A program made the translations under genes and the position numbers. This document shows positions 25,838 through 36,913 of a DNA stretch of 64,000 nucleotides, piece by piece. The notes under the pieces are model-generated. The model was given only the letters and a program-made list of their open reading frames with translations, was not told the DNA's origin and searched no databases. Source of the stretch: Kosakonia oryzae (GTDB lineage: Bacteria > Pseudomonadota > Gammaproteobacteria > Enterobacterales > Enterobacteriaceae); assembly GCF_001658025.2 (NCBI RefSeq), contig NZ_CP014007.2:2108001-2172000 (forward strand). Direction: 5' to 3'. Position 1 is the first letter of the stretch. Every line of letters begins with the position of its first letter.

Positions 25838-25942
25838 GTACTCTGCCTGGCAGGGATGTGACGCAGCGGGAATTTTGAAACGCTGTTTTGATCAACAATA
25901 ACCCCACTTTAATCAACCCACCTTCAACGTAAGGAGTCGGAC

Positions 25943-26500
25943 ATGAAAAAAGTGGCGGTGTTGTTGGCGCCCGGTTTCGAAGAAGCAGAAGCGATTATCA
26001 CCATTGATATCCTGCGTCGCTTAAATATTGAAGTCGAAACACTGGCCTGCGCGGAGTCCCGCGCGGTGGTCAGTTATCACGCTATTCCGATGGTTGCAGA
26101 CAGCACACTGGTTGAGCGTCAGGCTACGCTGTATGACGCCATCGTCTTACCCGGCGGGCCGCAGGGCAGCGCGAATCGGGCCACCAGCCAGGCGGTGGTG
26201 CAATTTGTTGAACAGCACGACACTGCCGGCAAGTTAATTTGCCCTATCTGTTCCGCTGCTGCGCGCGTGCTGGGCGGCAACGGCTTGCTGAAGGGCCGCC
26301 GCTATGTCTGCTCCGGCGATCTGTACGAAACAGTCCATGATGGTGAGTATGTTGACGCGCCAGTGGTGGAAGATGGCAACCTGATTAGCGGCAAAGGTCT
26401 CGGGCTGGCTTTCGATTTTGCGCTGACGATTGCCGCGCGTTTGCAGGGGGACGACACTGCGGCGCGCAATCAGGCCGATCATATCTACTATAGCTGGTAA
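25943..26500 (+). CDS. DJ-1/PfpI family protein
   Basis: The 185-residue protein has the DJ-1/ThiJ fold. The reactive cysteine is C103 in LICPICSAAARVL (C100 also present), and the conserved glutamate lies in APGFEEAEA (E14-E17). Oxyanion-type loop VLPGGPQGSAN precedes the nucleophile. Relatives include YajL, with chaperone and deglycase-type claims, and amidase-like enzymes, so the reaction is not fixed. A TAAGGAG site precedes the ATG. E. coli carries ftnB at this place between yecJ and araF. Confidence 0.85.
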   Translation: MKKVAVLLAPGFEEAEAIITIDILRRLNIEVETLACAESRAVVSYHAIPMVADSTLVERQATLYDAIVLPGGPQGSANRATSQAVVQFVEQHDTAGKLICPICSAAARVLGGNGLLKGRRYVCSGDLYETVHDGEYVDAPVVEDGNLISGKGLGLAFDFALTIAARLQGDDTAARNQADHIYYSW

Positions 26501-26816
26501 TTTTTCTGCCCGGATGCGCCCTGCATCCGGGACAAGGATAAGCTGGCTGATGTTATGGATTATCCTGCTTTTACCCTTTCTATTTGTCTGACAAAATCGC
26601 CTGTTTTTATGTGCTATATCGCTGAATTTATGTACAGAATTACTGTAATTCTGCGGTGTGATGCCGCTCTCCTATGGAGAATCAATTTCCCGCTAAAACT
26701 ACTTCCAGCACAGGTGTCCAGGGGTGTGCGGACTCTAATGCCTTGTTTTATTAACTTTTAAATGAACCGGTAATTCTTTTTCCCTACATAAAAGAAAGCT
26801 AAAGCTGGAGTTTACC
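26501..26816 (+). promoter_or_regulatory. Intergenic region upstream of araF, with AraC-like half-site and REP-like hairpin
   Basis: A perfect hairpin CCCGGATGC/GCATCCGGG at 26509-26531 resembles a REP unit. TATGGA-N7-GCTT at 26554-26570 resembles an AraC half-site in the reverse orientation (TATGGA-N7-GCTA). TGTGATGCCGCTCTCC around 26657-26672 is a weak CRP-like sequence. These fit arabinose control of araFGH, but no araC gene is in the window and none of the sites is certain. Confidence 0.4.
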
Positions 26817-27797
26817 ATGCACAAATTCACTAAAGCGTTGGCGGCCATCGGTCTGGCTGCCGTTATGTCACAATCCGCTATCGCTGAAACGATGAAGCTC
26901 GGATTTCTGGTTAAACAGCCGGAAGAACCCTGGTTTCAGACTGAATGGAAGTTTGCCGACAAGGCGGGCAAAGATTTAGGTTTTGAAGTGATTAAAATCG
27001 CCGTCCCTGATGGCGAAAAAACGCTGAACGCCATTGATAGCCTGGCGGCCAGCGGCGCAAAAGGATTTGTTATTTGTACTCCGGATCCCAAACTTGGCTC
27101 GGCGATTGTCGCCAAAGCGCGGGGTTATGACATGAAAGTCATTGCGGTGGATGACCAGTTCGTCAACGCCAAAGGCGAACCGATGACCTCGGTGCCGCTG
27201 GTGATGATGGCAGCGAGCGAAATCGGCGCGCGTCAGGGTGAAGAGCTCTATAAAGAGATGCAAAAACGCGGCTGGAATGTGAAAGAGACGGGCGTCATGG
27301 CGATTACCGCGAACGAGCTGGATACCGCTCGCCGCCGCACGACCGGTTCTATGGACGCGCTGAAAAAAGCCGGTTTCCCGGAAAAACAGATCTACCAGGT
27401 GCCGACCAAATCTAACGATATCCCCGGTGCATTTGATGCCGGTAACTCCCTGCTGGTACAGCATCCGGAAGTGAAACACTGGCTGGTGCTGGGCATGAAT
27501 GACAACACTGTGCTGGGTGGCGTACGTGCGACAGAAGGCCAGGGCTTTAAAGCGCCGGATGTCATCGGTATTGGTATTAACGGCGTCGATGCGGTAAGTG
27601 AGCTGTCGAAAGCGCAGGCGACCGGCTTCTTTGGTTCGCTGCTGCCAAGCCCGGACGTGCATGGCTATAAAACCAGCCAACTGCTCTACAACTGGGTTAC
27701 CAAGGGGGTTGAACCACCGAAATTTACAGCAGTAACGGACGTGGTGCTGATCACCCGCGAGAACTTCAAAGAAGAGCTGGCGAAAAAAGGACTGTAA
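26817..27797 (+). CDS. araF: L-arabinose ABC transporter, periplasmic binding protein AraF
   Basis: AraF is the high-affinity arabinose-binding protein. It has 326 aa with a signal peptide ending near SQSAIAE (residue ~23). The mature start KLGFLVKQPEEPWFQTEW and the ITANELDTARRRTTGSMDALK segment are as in E. coli AraF. A CTGGAG site lies before the ATG. It is the first gene of araFGH. The start lies behind a 316-base regulatory gap. Confidence 0.98.
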   Translation: MHKFTKALAAIGLAAVMSQSAIAETMKLGFLVKQPEEPWFQTEWKFADKAGKDLGFEVIKIAVPDGEKTLNAIDSLAASGAKGFVICTPDPKLGSAIVAKARGYDMKVIAVDDQFVNAKGEPMTSVPLVMMAASEIGARQGEELYKEMQKRGWNVKETGVMAITANELDTARRRTTGSMDALKKAGFPEKQIYQVPTKSNDIPGAFDAGNSLLVQHPEVKHWLVLGMNDNTVLGGVRATEGQGFKAPDVIGIGINGVDAVSELSKAQATGFFGSLLPSPDVHGYKTSQLLYNWVTKGVEPPKFTAVTDVVLITRENFKEELAKKGL

Positions 27798-27868
27798 TTC
27801 TCTGTTGATTGTGCTCCCCGCGTCAGGCGGGGAGCCAGACGTACAATGAACTGCTTTACGGAGACGTT

Positions 27869-29383
27869 ATGCAACAGTCTACTCCTTATCTCTCTTTTCG
27901 CGGCATCGGCAAGACCTTCCCCGGTGTGAAAGCGCTTAGTGAGATCAGTTTTGATTGTTACGCCGGGCAAATCCACGCCCTGATGGGTGAAAACGGCGCA
28001 GGTAAATCGACACTGTTAAAAATCCTCAGCGGCAATTACGCGCCAACCACCGGTTCGCTGGTAATAAAAGGTGAGGAAGTCGCCTTTGCGGATACCACGG
28101 CAGCGCTGAATGCCGGAGTGGCGATCATCTACCAGGAGCTGCATCTGGTGCCGGAAATGACCGTCGCGGAGAATATCTATCTCGGCCAGATCCCGCACAA
28201 AAGCGGCATTGTGAACCGCTCGCTGCTGAATTACGAAGCCGGTTTGCAGCTTCAGCATCTTGGGCTGGATATCGATCCGCAAACGCCGCTGAAATATCTC
28301 TCTATTGGTCAGTGGCAAATGGTCGAAATTGCCAAGGCGCTGGCGCGCAACGCCAAAATCATCGCTTTTGATGAACCCACCAGTTCTCTCTCCGCGCGTG
28401 AGATCGACAACCTGTTCCGGGTGATCCGTGAGCTACGTAAAGAGGGACGGGTGATCCTCTATGTCTCCCACCGCATGGAAGAGATTTTTGCGCTCAGCGA
28501 TGCCATTACCGTCTTTAAAGATGGCCGCTATGTGCGCACCTTTACGGACATGCAGCAGGTCAATCATGACCAACTGGTGCAGGCGATGGTTGGACGCGAG
28601 CTGGGGGATATTTATGGCTGGAAACCCCGGGAATACGGTGCAGAACGCCTGCGGCTGGAGCAGGTTAAAGCGCCAGGCGTACGAACGCCCATCTCTTTAA
28701 ACGTGCGCAGCGGTGAAATTGTCGGCCTCTTCGGGCTGGTGGGTGCCGGGCGCAGTGAATTAATGAAAGGCTTATTCGGCGGGACGAAAATTACCGAAGG
28801 GCAGGTCTTTATCGACGGGGAGCAAGTCAATATCACTAAACCGGCGCATGCCATCCAGGCGGGCATGATGTTGTGCCCGGAAGATCGTAAAGCGGAAGGT
28901 ATTATTCCGGTTCACTCGGTGCAGGAGAACATCAATATCAGCGCCCGGCGCAAATACATTCGCGCGGGTTGCCTGATCAATGATGGCTGGGAAAGTGAAA
29001 ACGCCGAACACCACATTCGTTCGCTCAATATCAAAACGCCTGGCGCGGAACAACTGATTATGAATCTCTCCGGTGGCAACCAGCAGAAGGCGATTCTTGG
29101 TCGCTGGTTATCGGAAGAGATGAAAGTCATTTTGCTCGACGAGCCGACGCGCGGCATCGATGTCGGGGCGAAACATGAGATCTACAACGTAATTTACGCG
29201 CTGGCTTCCCGCGGTGTTGCGGTGCTGTTTGCCTCCAGTGATTTGCCGGAAGTGCTCGGCGTTGCCGATCGCATTGTGGTGATGCGTGAAGGGGAAATTG
29301 CCGGTGAACTGCTTCACGGTCAGTGTGATGAACAGCGGGCGTTGAGCCTCGCGATGCCGAAAGTTAGCCAGGCTGTCGCCTGA
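27869..29383 (+). CDS. araG: L-arabinose ABC transporter, ATP-binding protein AraG
   Basis: AraG carries two fused ABC domains (504 aa). The first has Walker [15 protein letters not shown] and a signature-like [15 protein letters not shown]. The second has the signature [15 protein letters not shown] and Walker [13 protein letters not shown]. As usual for monosaccharide importers, the second Walker A is degenerate ([14 protein letters not shown]). The start at 27869 follows GGAG; a longer frame from 27809 begins in the spacer after araF. Confidence 0.97.
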   Translation: MQQSTPYLSFRGIGKTFPGVKALSEISFDCYAGQIHALMGENGAGKSTLLKILSGNYAPTTGSLVIKGEEVAFADTTAALNAGVAIIYQELHLVPEMTVAENIYLGQIPHKSGIVNRSLLNYEAGLQLQHLGLDIDPQTPLKYLSIGQWQMVEIAKALARNAKIIAFDEPTSSLSAREIDNLFRVIRELRKEGRVILYVSHRMEEIFALSDAITVFKDGRYVRTFTDMQQVNHDQLVQAMVGRELGDIYGWKPREYGAERLRLEQVKAPGVRTPISLNVRSGEIVGLFGLVGAGRSELMKGLFGGTKITEGQVFIDGEQVNITKPAHAIQAGMMLCPEDRKAEGIIPVHSVQENINISARRKYIRAGCLINDGWESENAEHHIRSLNIKTPGAEQLIMNLSGGNQQKAILGRWLSEEMKVILLDEPTRGIDVGAKHEIYNVIYALASRGVAVLFASSDLPEVLGVADRIVVMREGEIAGELLHGQCDEQRALSLAMPKVSQAVA

Positions 29384-29394
29384 GTGAGGAGAAA

Positions 29395-30378
29395 ATGATG
29401 TCATCTTTAACTACGTCCCGCGCACCGAAATCCTCGCTCAGCTTTGGGCGAATCTGGGATCAGTTCGGCATGCTGGTAGTGTTTGCCGTGCTGTTTATCG
29501 GCTGCGCGCTGTTTGTGCCGAACTTCGCCTCTTTCGTCAATATGAAAGGGCTTGGGCTGGCGATCTCAATGTCCGGCATGGTGGCCTGCGGCATGCTGTT
29601 CTGCCTTGCGTCCGGGGATTTTGACCTGTCGGTCGCGTCGGTCATTGCCTGCGCCGGGGTAACCACGGCAGTGGTGATTAATATTTCGGAGAGTTTGTGG
29701 CTCGGCGTATTTGCCGGTTTGCTGCTCGGCGTGGTCAGTGGTTTCATTAACGGCTTCGTGATTGCGCGTTTGAAGATCAATGCCTTGATCACCACGCTTG
29801 CCACGATGCAGATCGTCCGTGGGCTGGCGTATATCATTTCCGACGGTAAAGCGGTCGGCATCGAGGATGAACGTTTCTTTACCCTCGGTTACGCCAACTG
29901 GCTGGGGCTGCCCGCGCCGATTTGGTTGACGGTTGGCTGCCTGGTTATTTTTGGCTTCCTGCTCAATAGAACCACGTTTGGCCGCAATACGCTGGCAATT
30001 GGCGGTAATGAAGAAGCGGCCCGTCTGGCGGGCGTTCCGGTGGTACGCACGAAAATCATCATCTTTGTGCTCTCCGGCCTGGTCTCAGCGGCAGCGGGGA
30101 TTATTCTTGCTTCGCGTATGACCAGCGGCCAGCCGATGACGTCGATTGGCTATGAGCTGATTGTTATCTCAGCCTGCGTATTGGGTGGTGTTTCGCTGAA
30201 AGGCGGAATTGGCAAAATATCGTATGTTGTTGCCGGGATCCTGATTCTGGGTACCGTCGAAAATGCCATGAACCTGCTGAACATCTCGCCGTTCTCACAG
30301 TATGTGGTACGTGGTTTGATCCTGCTGGCGGCGGTGATTTTCGACCGTTACAAACAAAAGGCCAAACGCACTGTTTAA
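29395..30378 (+). CDS. araH: L-arabinose ABC transporter permease AraH
   Basis: AraH is the membrane permease of the importer (327 aa), with about ten hydrophobic helices. The BPD_transp_2 core includes SGDFDLSVASVIACAGV and RNTLAIGGNEEAARLAGVPV, the cytoplasmic loop that meets AraG. The ATG at 29395 matches the E. coli MMSS start. The second ATG at 29398 has better spacing to AGGAG and may be used too. A hairpin at 30427-30454 follows the gene. Confidence 0.97.
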   Translation: MMSSLTTSRAPKSSLSFGRIWDQFGMLVVFAVLFIGCALFVPNFASFVNMKGLGLAISMSGMVACGMLFCLASGDFDLSVASVIACAGVTTAVVINISESLWLGVFAGLLLGVVSGFINGFVIARLKINALITTLATMQIVRGLAYIISDGKAVGIEDERFFTLGYANWLGLPAPIWLTVGCLVIFGFLLNRTTFGRNTLAIGGNEEAARLAGVPVVRTKIIIFVLSGLVSAAAGIILASRMTSGQPMTSIGYELIVISACVLGGVSLKGGIGKISYVVAGILILGTVENAMNLLNISPFSQYVVRGLILLAAVIFDRYKQKAKRTV

Positions 30379-30426
30379 GCCTTACCGCGCAATTTTTAGA
30401 CCTAACCTTATAGTTTATCCCCCTAC

Positions 30427-30454
30427 CTTACCAGCCGCTAATCCGGCTGGTAAG
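30427..30454 (+). terminator. Hairpin after araH, possible terminator
   Basis: A perfect 11-bp stem CTTACCAGCCG/CGGCTGGTAAG has a 6-base loop. No T-run follows, so it may stabilise the 3' end or act as a weak stop rather than a classic terminator. Confidence 0.5.
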
Positions 30455-30525
30455 TCATGCTTAAAATGGCGAGCAGCGTCACACTGTCTATACTTACATG
30501 GCTAATGATAATGAGATGTTATTGA

Positions 30526-32770
<2,245 letters not shown>

Positions 32771-32778
32771 CGTCAGCG

Positions 32779-32802
32779 GCGCTCCTGCGACAGCAGGAGC
32801 GC
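32779..32802. terminator. Hairpin between otsA and uspC
   Basis: The perfect 10-bp stem GCGCTCCTGC/GCAGGAGCGC with a GACA loop lies between convergent genes. T-runs are short on both sides, so it is a candidate bidirectional terminator. Confidence 0.6.
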
Positions 32803-32803
32803 T

Positions 32804-33229
32804 TCACGTTCCTAATGGCACCAATAAAACATCCACTTCACTGGAATGCACAATGCTCTTTGCCGCACACGCTGCGCGGGCGAGGAACGTTTGATTGTGA
32901 TTGCCGCAGACCACCAGATCGATGCCCTGCGTACGGCAGATATGCAAAATATGTTCGCTTAATGTGCCCGAGGCGATGAGCGCCTGTTCGATAGGGTAAC
33001 CTGCCTCGCTAATGAGCTGGTCCAGAAATTGCTGCGTCTCTTCCTGCAACACTTCACGGACATTCTCCATCATCGGAGCGGCTAGCTGGTTATAGAGTTC
33101 GGGATCGGAAGCTAAGGTAATAAGGGAGATGCGGGCATTGAAAGGGCGAGCAATATCAATGGCTTTCGCCAGTAAACGCTGACTTTCGGGCGTCACTGCA
33201 ACGGCGACCAGAAGATGAGCATATTGCAT
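32804..33229 (-). CDS. uspC: Universal stress protein UspC
   Basis: UspC (141 aa) is a UspA-fold stress protein. The nucleotide-type loop and strand VVCGNHNQTFLARA are conserved, and the N terminus HLLVAVAVTPESQRLLAKAIDIARPF and C-terminal SEVDVLLVPLG match the E. coli protein. In E. coli it links to osmotic stress (KdpD scaffold) and to motility/adhesion. It lies between otsA and flhDC as in E. coli and is transcribed away from flhD. Confidence 0.95.
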   Translation of the reverse strand: MQYAHLLVAVAVTPESQRLLAKAIDIARPFNARISLITLASDPELYNQLAAPMMENVREVLQEETQQFLDQLISEAGYPIEQALIASGTLSEHILHICRTQGIDLVVCGNHNQTFLARAACAAKSIVHSSEVDVLLVPLGT

Positions 33230-33727
33230 TTCTCACTCTCCACGACAAATCAAATTTTTTTCACCATTACTCTGTTTCAGCACGCAGTGCAACCCAGAAT
33301 TATTGCGGGGATGTGAAGGTTATCATAAATATTCATTAATTATTCTTATGCTAAGACTTTAATGCATATTCCTGCATTTAACCGATTTTAAAATCTTATC
33401 TAAAATTTAAAGAATTTAAGATCAAATTGTTAAACTATCAATCATAATAACTAACAATTTTGAAATGATTGCCTGGAGTAATTAATTAGCACGCCTGAAA
33501 GCTTAATTTGTTGTTTTATATACTTTTTTAATTTTATGTCTGCAATAGAAACGTTTCGTTAACGAGGAATGTTGCAAAACGCTACTCCTCAGACCAGTTG
33601 CCGGATTGCAGCCCTGGTTTTGCATGAGTATTCGGACAAATGGAATAAAAAAAGCGGCTGACAGAACAAAAAAGCATCAAATCACAAGCGGGACTGATAG
33701 ATTTATTACCCATAATCCGTTAAATTT
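33230..33727. other. AT-rich intergenic region uspC-flhD, no gene seen
   Basis: About 500 bases of strongly AT-rich DNA lie between the divergent uspC start and the flhDC control region. I see no convincing coding frame or hairpin. In E. coli the corresponding region binds H-NS and other regulators and is a known IS-insertion hot spot that alters motility. Confidence 0.6.
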
Positions 33728-33743
33728 TGTGACGCAGATCACA
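33728..33743 (+). promoter_or_regulatory. CRP site of the flhDC promoter
   Basis: TGTGA-CGCAGA-TCACA is a perfect CRP consensus. Its centre is about 71 bases upstream of the predicted flhD transcription start, the distance known for E. coli flhDC. Confidence 0.9.
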
Positions 33744-33771
33744 AAAATTTCAAATTTTTGTTCGGGTCAGA

Positions 33772-33800
33772 TTGTATGTGTCAGCACCTACGAGTACAGT
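33772..33800 (+). promoter_or_regulatory. flhDC promoter (-35/-10)
   Basis: TTGTAT (33772-33777) and TACAGT (33795-33800) are 17 bases apart. The start would be near 33807, giving a leader of about 200 bases before flhD, as in E. coli. The leader has a TGCGGC/GCCGCA hairpin at 33961-33975. Confidence 0.75.
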
Positions 33801-33810
33801 TGCGTCGAAT

Positions 33811-33824
33811 TAGGAAAAATCTTA
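33811..33824 (+). promoter_or_regulatory. RcsAB box in the flhDC leader
   Basis: TAGGAAAAATCTTA lies just downstream of the predicted start. This is the same sequence and position as the RcsAB box through which the Rcs phosphorelay represses flhDC in E. coli. Confidence 0.85.
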
Positions 33825-34008
33825 GTTCTTTGTAAGAAATGATTAAGCACGTATCAAGGCCATTACATTTGAGCGAAGTGCCGCGAGTGCGAGATTCTAA
33901 GTCAGTTATGCATTTAGCCTTTCTTTCTTTATACCGGTTTTTTCCGGCGACATCACGGGGTGCGGCTCAGCCGCATAAGATACAAGTTGGTTATTCGGGA
34001 TGGGAAAA

Positions 34009-34359
34009 ATGCATACATCCGAGTTGCTGAAACATGTATATGACATTAACTTGTCGTATTTGCTTCTTGCTCAGCGTTTAATTAGCCAGGACAAAGCGTC
34101 CGCAATGTTCCGTCTTGGTATTAACGAAGAGATGGCTAACACATTGGGTGAATTAACTCTTCCACAAATGGTAAAACTGGCTGAAACCAATCAGCTTATC
34201 TGCCAGTTCCGTTTTGACAGCCACCAGACAATTACTCGTCTGACCCAGGAATCACGCGTGGATGACTTACAGCAAGTCCACACCGGGATTTTACTTTCAA
34301 CCCGCCTGCTGAATGAGTCTTCACAGACCGGCGATGCGGCAAGGAAGAAAAGGGCTTAA
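34009..34359 (+). CDS. flhD: Flagellar master regulator subunit FlhD
   Basis: FlhD and FlhC form the heteromeric activator of class 2 flagellar promoters. FlhD has 116 aa from MHTSELLKH. An upstream in-frame ATG at 34000 would add MGK; the start at 34009 has GGGA closely upstream and matches the usual annotation. The helix-rich core [35 protein letters not shown], with its single cysteine, is conserved. It sits two bases ahead of flhC. Control sites for CRP and RcsAB lie upstream. Confidence 0.97.
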   Translation: MHTSELLKHVYDINLSYLLLAQRLISQDKASAMFRLGINEEMANTLGELTLPQMVKLAETNQLICQFRFDSHQTITRLTQESRVDDLQQVHTGILLSTRLLNESSQTGDAARKKRA

Positions 34360-34361
34360 TC

Positions 34362-34940
34362 ATGAGCGAGAAAAGCATTGTTCAGGAAGCCCGCGATATT
34401 CAGTTAGCAATGGAGCTGATTTCGCTGGGTGCGCGTTTACAGATGCTGGAGAGTGAGACACAGCTTAGCCGTGGTCGTCTTATTAAACTCTACAAAGAGT
34501 TACGTGGTAGCCCGCCGCCGAAAGGCATGCTGCCATTCTCCACTGACTGGTTTATGACCTGGGAGCAGAATATTCATGCATCCATGTTCTGTAACGCCTG
34601 GCAGTTTTTATTAAAAACAGGCCTGTGCAGCGGCGTTGATGCAGTCATCAAAGCGTACAAACTCTATCTGGAACAATGCCCTCATAACGATGATGGGCCG
34701 CTACTGGCGCTGACTCGCGCCTGGACACTGGTTCGTTTCGTGGAAAGCGGAATGCTGGAGTTGTCTCGCTGTAATTGCTGTGGCGGTAATTTTATTACGC
34801 ACGCACATCAGCCTGTTGGTAGCTTTGCCTGTAGTTTATGCCAGCCGCCGTCTCGCGCGGTAAAAAGACGTAAACTTTCCCGGGATGCTGCCGATATTAT
34901 TCCACAACTGCTGGATGAACAGATCGAACAGGCTGTTTGA
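34362..34940 (+). CDS. flhC: Flagellar master regulator subunit FlhC
   Basis: FlhC (192 aa) provides much of the DNA binding of FlhD4C2 and a zinc cluster. The ligands are C137 and C140 in CNCCGGNF and C157 and C160 in CSLC. It starts two bases after the flhD stop. A strong terminator follows, separating it from motA. Confidence 0.98.
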   Translation: MSEKSIVQEARDIQLAMELISLGARLQMLESETQLSRGRLIKLYKELRGSPPPKGMLPFSTDWFMTWEQNIHASMFCNAWQFLLKTGLCSGVDAVIKAYKLYLEQCPHNDDGPLLALTRAWTLVRFVESGMLELSRCNCCGGNFITHAHQPVGSFACSLCQPPSRAVKRRKLSRDAADIIPQLLDEQIEQAV

Positions 34941-34963
34941 CCGAATCAGGTGGAAAACACTCC

Positions 34964-34996
34964 AGCAGCGGTGCAGTAATGCCGCTGCTTTTTTTT
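34964..34996 (+). terminator. Terminator after flhC
   Basis: The stem AGCAGCGG/CCGCTGCT with a 10-base loop is followed by eight T's (34989-34996). It lies 24 bases after flhC. Confidence 0.88.
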
Positions 34997-35065
34997 GCCT
35001 GAAATTCGGTTTAACCCTTTGCAATGTTTATCCCGAGCCTTAGTCATTAGCAGAAGGATGATGTC

Positions 35066-35953
35066 GTGCTTATCGTATTAGGTTACCTGGTTGTTCTTGG
35101 TGCAGTCTTTGGCGGTTATATGATGACCGGCGGAGAACTTGGGGCACTTTATCAACCGTCTGAACTGATCATCATCGGTGGCGCGGGGGTAGGTGCATTC
35201 ATCGTTGGTAACAATGGCAAAGCGATCAAAGGTACGATGAAAGCCATGCCTTTGCTGTTTCGTCGTTCGAAATACACCAAAAGCATGTATATGGATTTGC
35301 TGGCTCTGCTTTACCGCCTGATGGCGAAATCGCGTCAGCAAGGGATGTTCTCGCTCGAAAGAGATATTGAGAATCCGAAAGAGAGCGAAATTTTCGCCAG
35401 CTATCCGCGTATTCTTGCGGATGCGACGATGCTTGAATTTATTGTCGATTATCTGCGCCTGATCATCAGCGGCAACATGAATACCTTTGAAATTGAAGCG
35501 CTGATGGACGAAGAGATCGAAACGCACGAAAGCGAAGCCGAAGTGCCGGCGAATGCGCTGGCGATGGTGGGCGATTCGTTACCCGCGTTCGGTATCGTTG
35601 CGGCGGTGATGGGGGTGGTGCACGCGCTGGCCTCCGCCGATCGTCCGGCGGCTGAACTCGGCGCGCTGATTGCGCACGCGATGGTGGGAACCTTCCTCGG
35701 CATCCTGTTGGCGTACGGTTTTATCTCTCCGCTGGCCAGCGTTCTGCGCCAGAAGAGCGCGGAAACCGCCAAGATGATGCAGTGCGTCAAGATCACTTTG
35801 CTGTCGAATCTTAACGGTTATGCACCGCCAATTGCGGTCGAATTTGGTCGTAAAACGCTGTACTCCAGCGAACGTCCGTCGTTTATCGAACTGGATGAAC
35901 ACGTCCGTGCGGTCAGAAATCCTAACCAACAGACTACGACCGAGGACGCATGA
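35066..35953 (+). CDS. motA: Flagellar stator protein MotA
   Basis: MotA (295 aa) is the four-helix stator subunit that turns proton flow into rotor torque in the inner membrane. The cytoplasmic loop with the rotor-contacting charges is [27 protein letters not shown] (R90 and E98 in E. coli). The proline of the third/fourth helix region is in [21 protein letters not shown]. The start is GTG with AAGGA upstream. The stop overlaps motB as ATGA. I could not place a clear sigma-28 promoter in the short gap after the flhC terminator. Confidence 0.97.
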   Translation: MLIVLGYLVVLGAVFGGYMMTGGELGALYQPSELIIIGGAGVGAFIVGNNGKAIKGTMKAMPLLFRRSKYTKSMYMDLLALLYRLMAKSRQQGMFSLERDIENPKESEIFASYPRILADATMLEFIVDYLRLIISGNMNTFEIEALMDEEIETHESEAEVPANALAMVGDSLPAFGIVAAVMGVVHALASADRPAAELGALIAHAMVGTFLGILLAYGFISPLASVLRQKSAETAKMMQCVKITLLSNLNGYAPPIAVEFGRKTLYSSERPSFIELDEHVRAVRNPNQQTTTEDA

Positions 35954-36909
35954 AAAATCAGTCCCATCCGATCGTCGTAGTCAGACGAAAAAAACATAAA
36001 GGTCATGGCGGTGGAGCGCACGGCTCCTGGAAGATTGCCTACGCCGACTTTATGACGGCGATGATGGCGTTCTTCCTGGTGATGTGGTTGATCTCCATCT
36101 CCAGCCCGAAAGAACTGATTCAGATTGCGGAGTATTTCCGTACGCCGTTAGCAACCGCAATTACGGGTGGGCAGCGAATTTCAAACAGCGAGAGCCCGAT
36201 CCCGGGCGGTGGCGATGACTACACACAGCAACAGGGCGAAGTGCAAAAACAGCCCAATATTGACGATTTGAAAAAACGCATGGAGCAGTCGCGGTTGAGT
36301 AAGTTGCGCGGCGATCTGGATCAGTTAATTGAAGCCGATCCTAAACTGCGTGCGTTGCGTCCGCACCTGAAAATCGATCTGGTGCAGGAAGGGTTGCGTA
36401 TTCAGATTATCGACAGCCAGAACCGGCCGATGTTTAAAACCGGCAGCGCAGAAGTCGAACCTTATATGCGCGATATTTTGCGTGCTATTGCGCCAGTACT
36501 GAATGGCATCCCTAACAAAGTGAGCCTTTCGGGCCACACCGATGATTTCCCTTACGCCAATGGCGAAAGAGGGTACAGCAACTGGGAACTGTCCGCCGAT
36601 CGCGCAAACGCGTCGCGCCGTGAACTGGTTGCCGGTGGGCTGGATAACGGCAAAATTCTTCGAGTTGTAGGTATGGCGGCGACAATGCGCCTGGCGGACA
36701 GAGGTCCGAATGAAGCAATCAACCGCCGAATCAGTCTTTTGGTACTCAACAAACAGACTGAAGAAGCCATTCTGCATGAGAATGCCGAAAGTGAGAGTGC
36801 GCCAATAAGCGCGATTACACAGCCAGAACCTGCGGTCGGAGCAGCACCTGCATCCACACCGGCGGCTCCGGCAGCAGTTCCCACATCGCCACAAGCAAAT
36901 CCGAGGTGA
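35950..36909 (+). CDS. motB: Flagellar stator protein MotB
   Basis: MotB (319 aa) anchors the stator to peptidoglycan. A single membrane helix carries the proton-accepting aspartate D33 in [12 protein letters not shown]. The plug region follows, and the OmpA-like peptidoglycan domain spans ~150-270 ([31 protein letters not shown]). The C-terminal ~40 residues are Ala/Pro-rich and somewhat longer than in E. coli (308 aa). Translation is coupled to motA by overlap. Confidence 0.97.
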   Translation: MKNQSHPIVVVRRKKHKGHGGGAHGSWKIAYADFMTAMMAFFLVMWLISISSPKELIQIAEYFRTPLATAITGGQRISNSESPIPGGGDDYTQQQGEVQKQPNIDDLKKRMEQSRLSKLRGDLDQLIEADPKLRALRPHLKIDLVQEGLRIQIIDSQNRPMFKTGSAEVEPYMRDILRAIAPVLNGIPNKVSLSGHTDDFPYANGERGYSNWELSADRANASRRELVAGGLDNGKILRVVGMAATMRLADRGPNEAINRRISLLVLNKQTEEAILHENAESESAPISAITQPEPAVGAAPASTPAAPAAVPTSPQANPR

Positions 36910-36913
36910 TAGC

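Noticed and set aside
33606-33842. A 78-codon open frame upstream of flhD
   Set aside because: It runs through the CRP site, the -35/-10 promoter and the RcsAB box of flhDC and has no ribosome site, so it is a chance frame.
34997-35065. Sigma-28 promoter for motA
   Set aside because: The gap between the flhC terminator and motA has a TTTAAC-like sequence but no GCCGATAA-like -10, so I did not call it.
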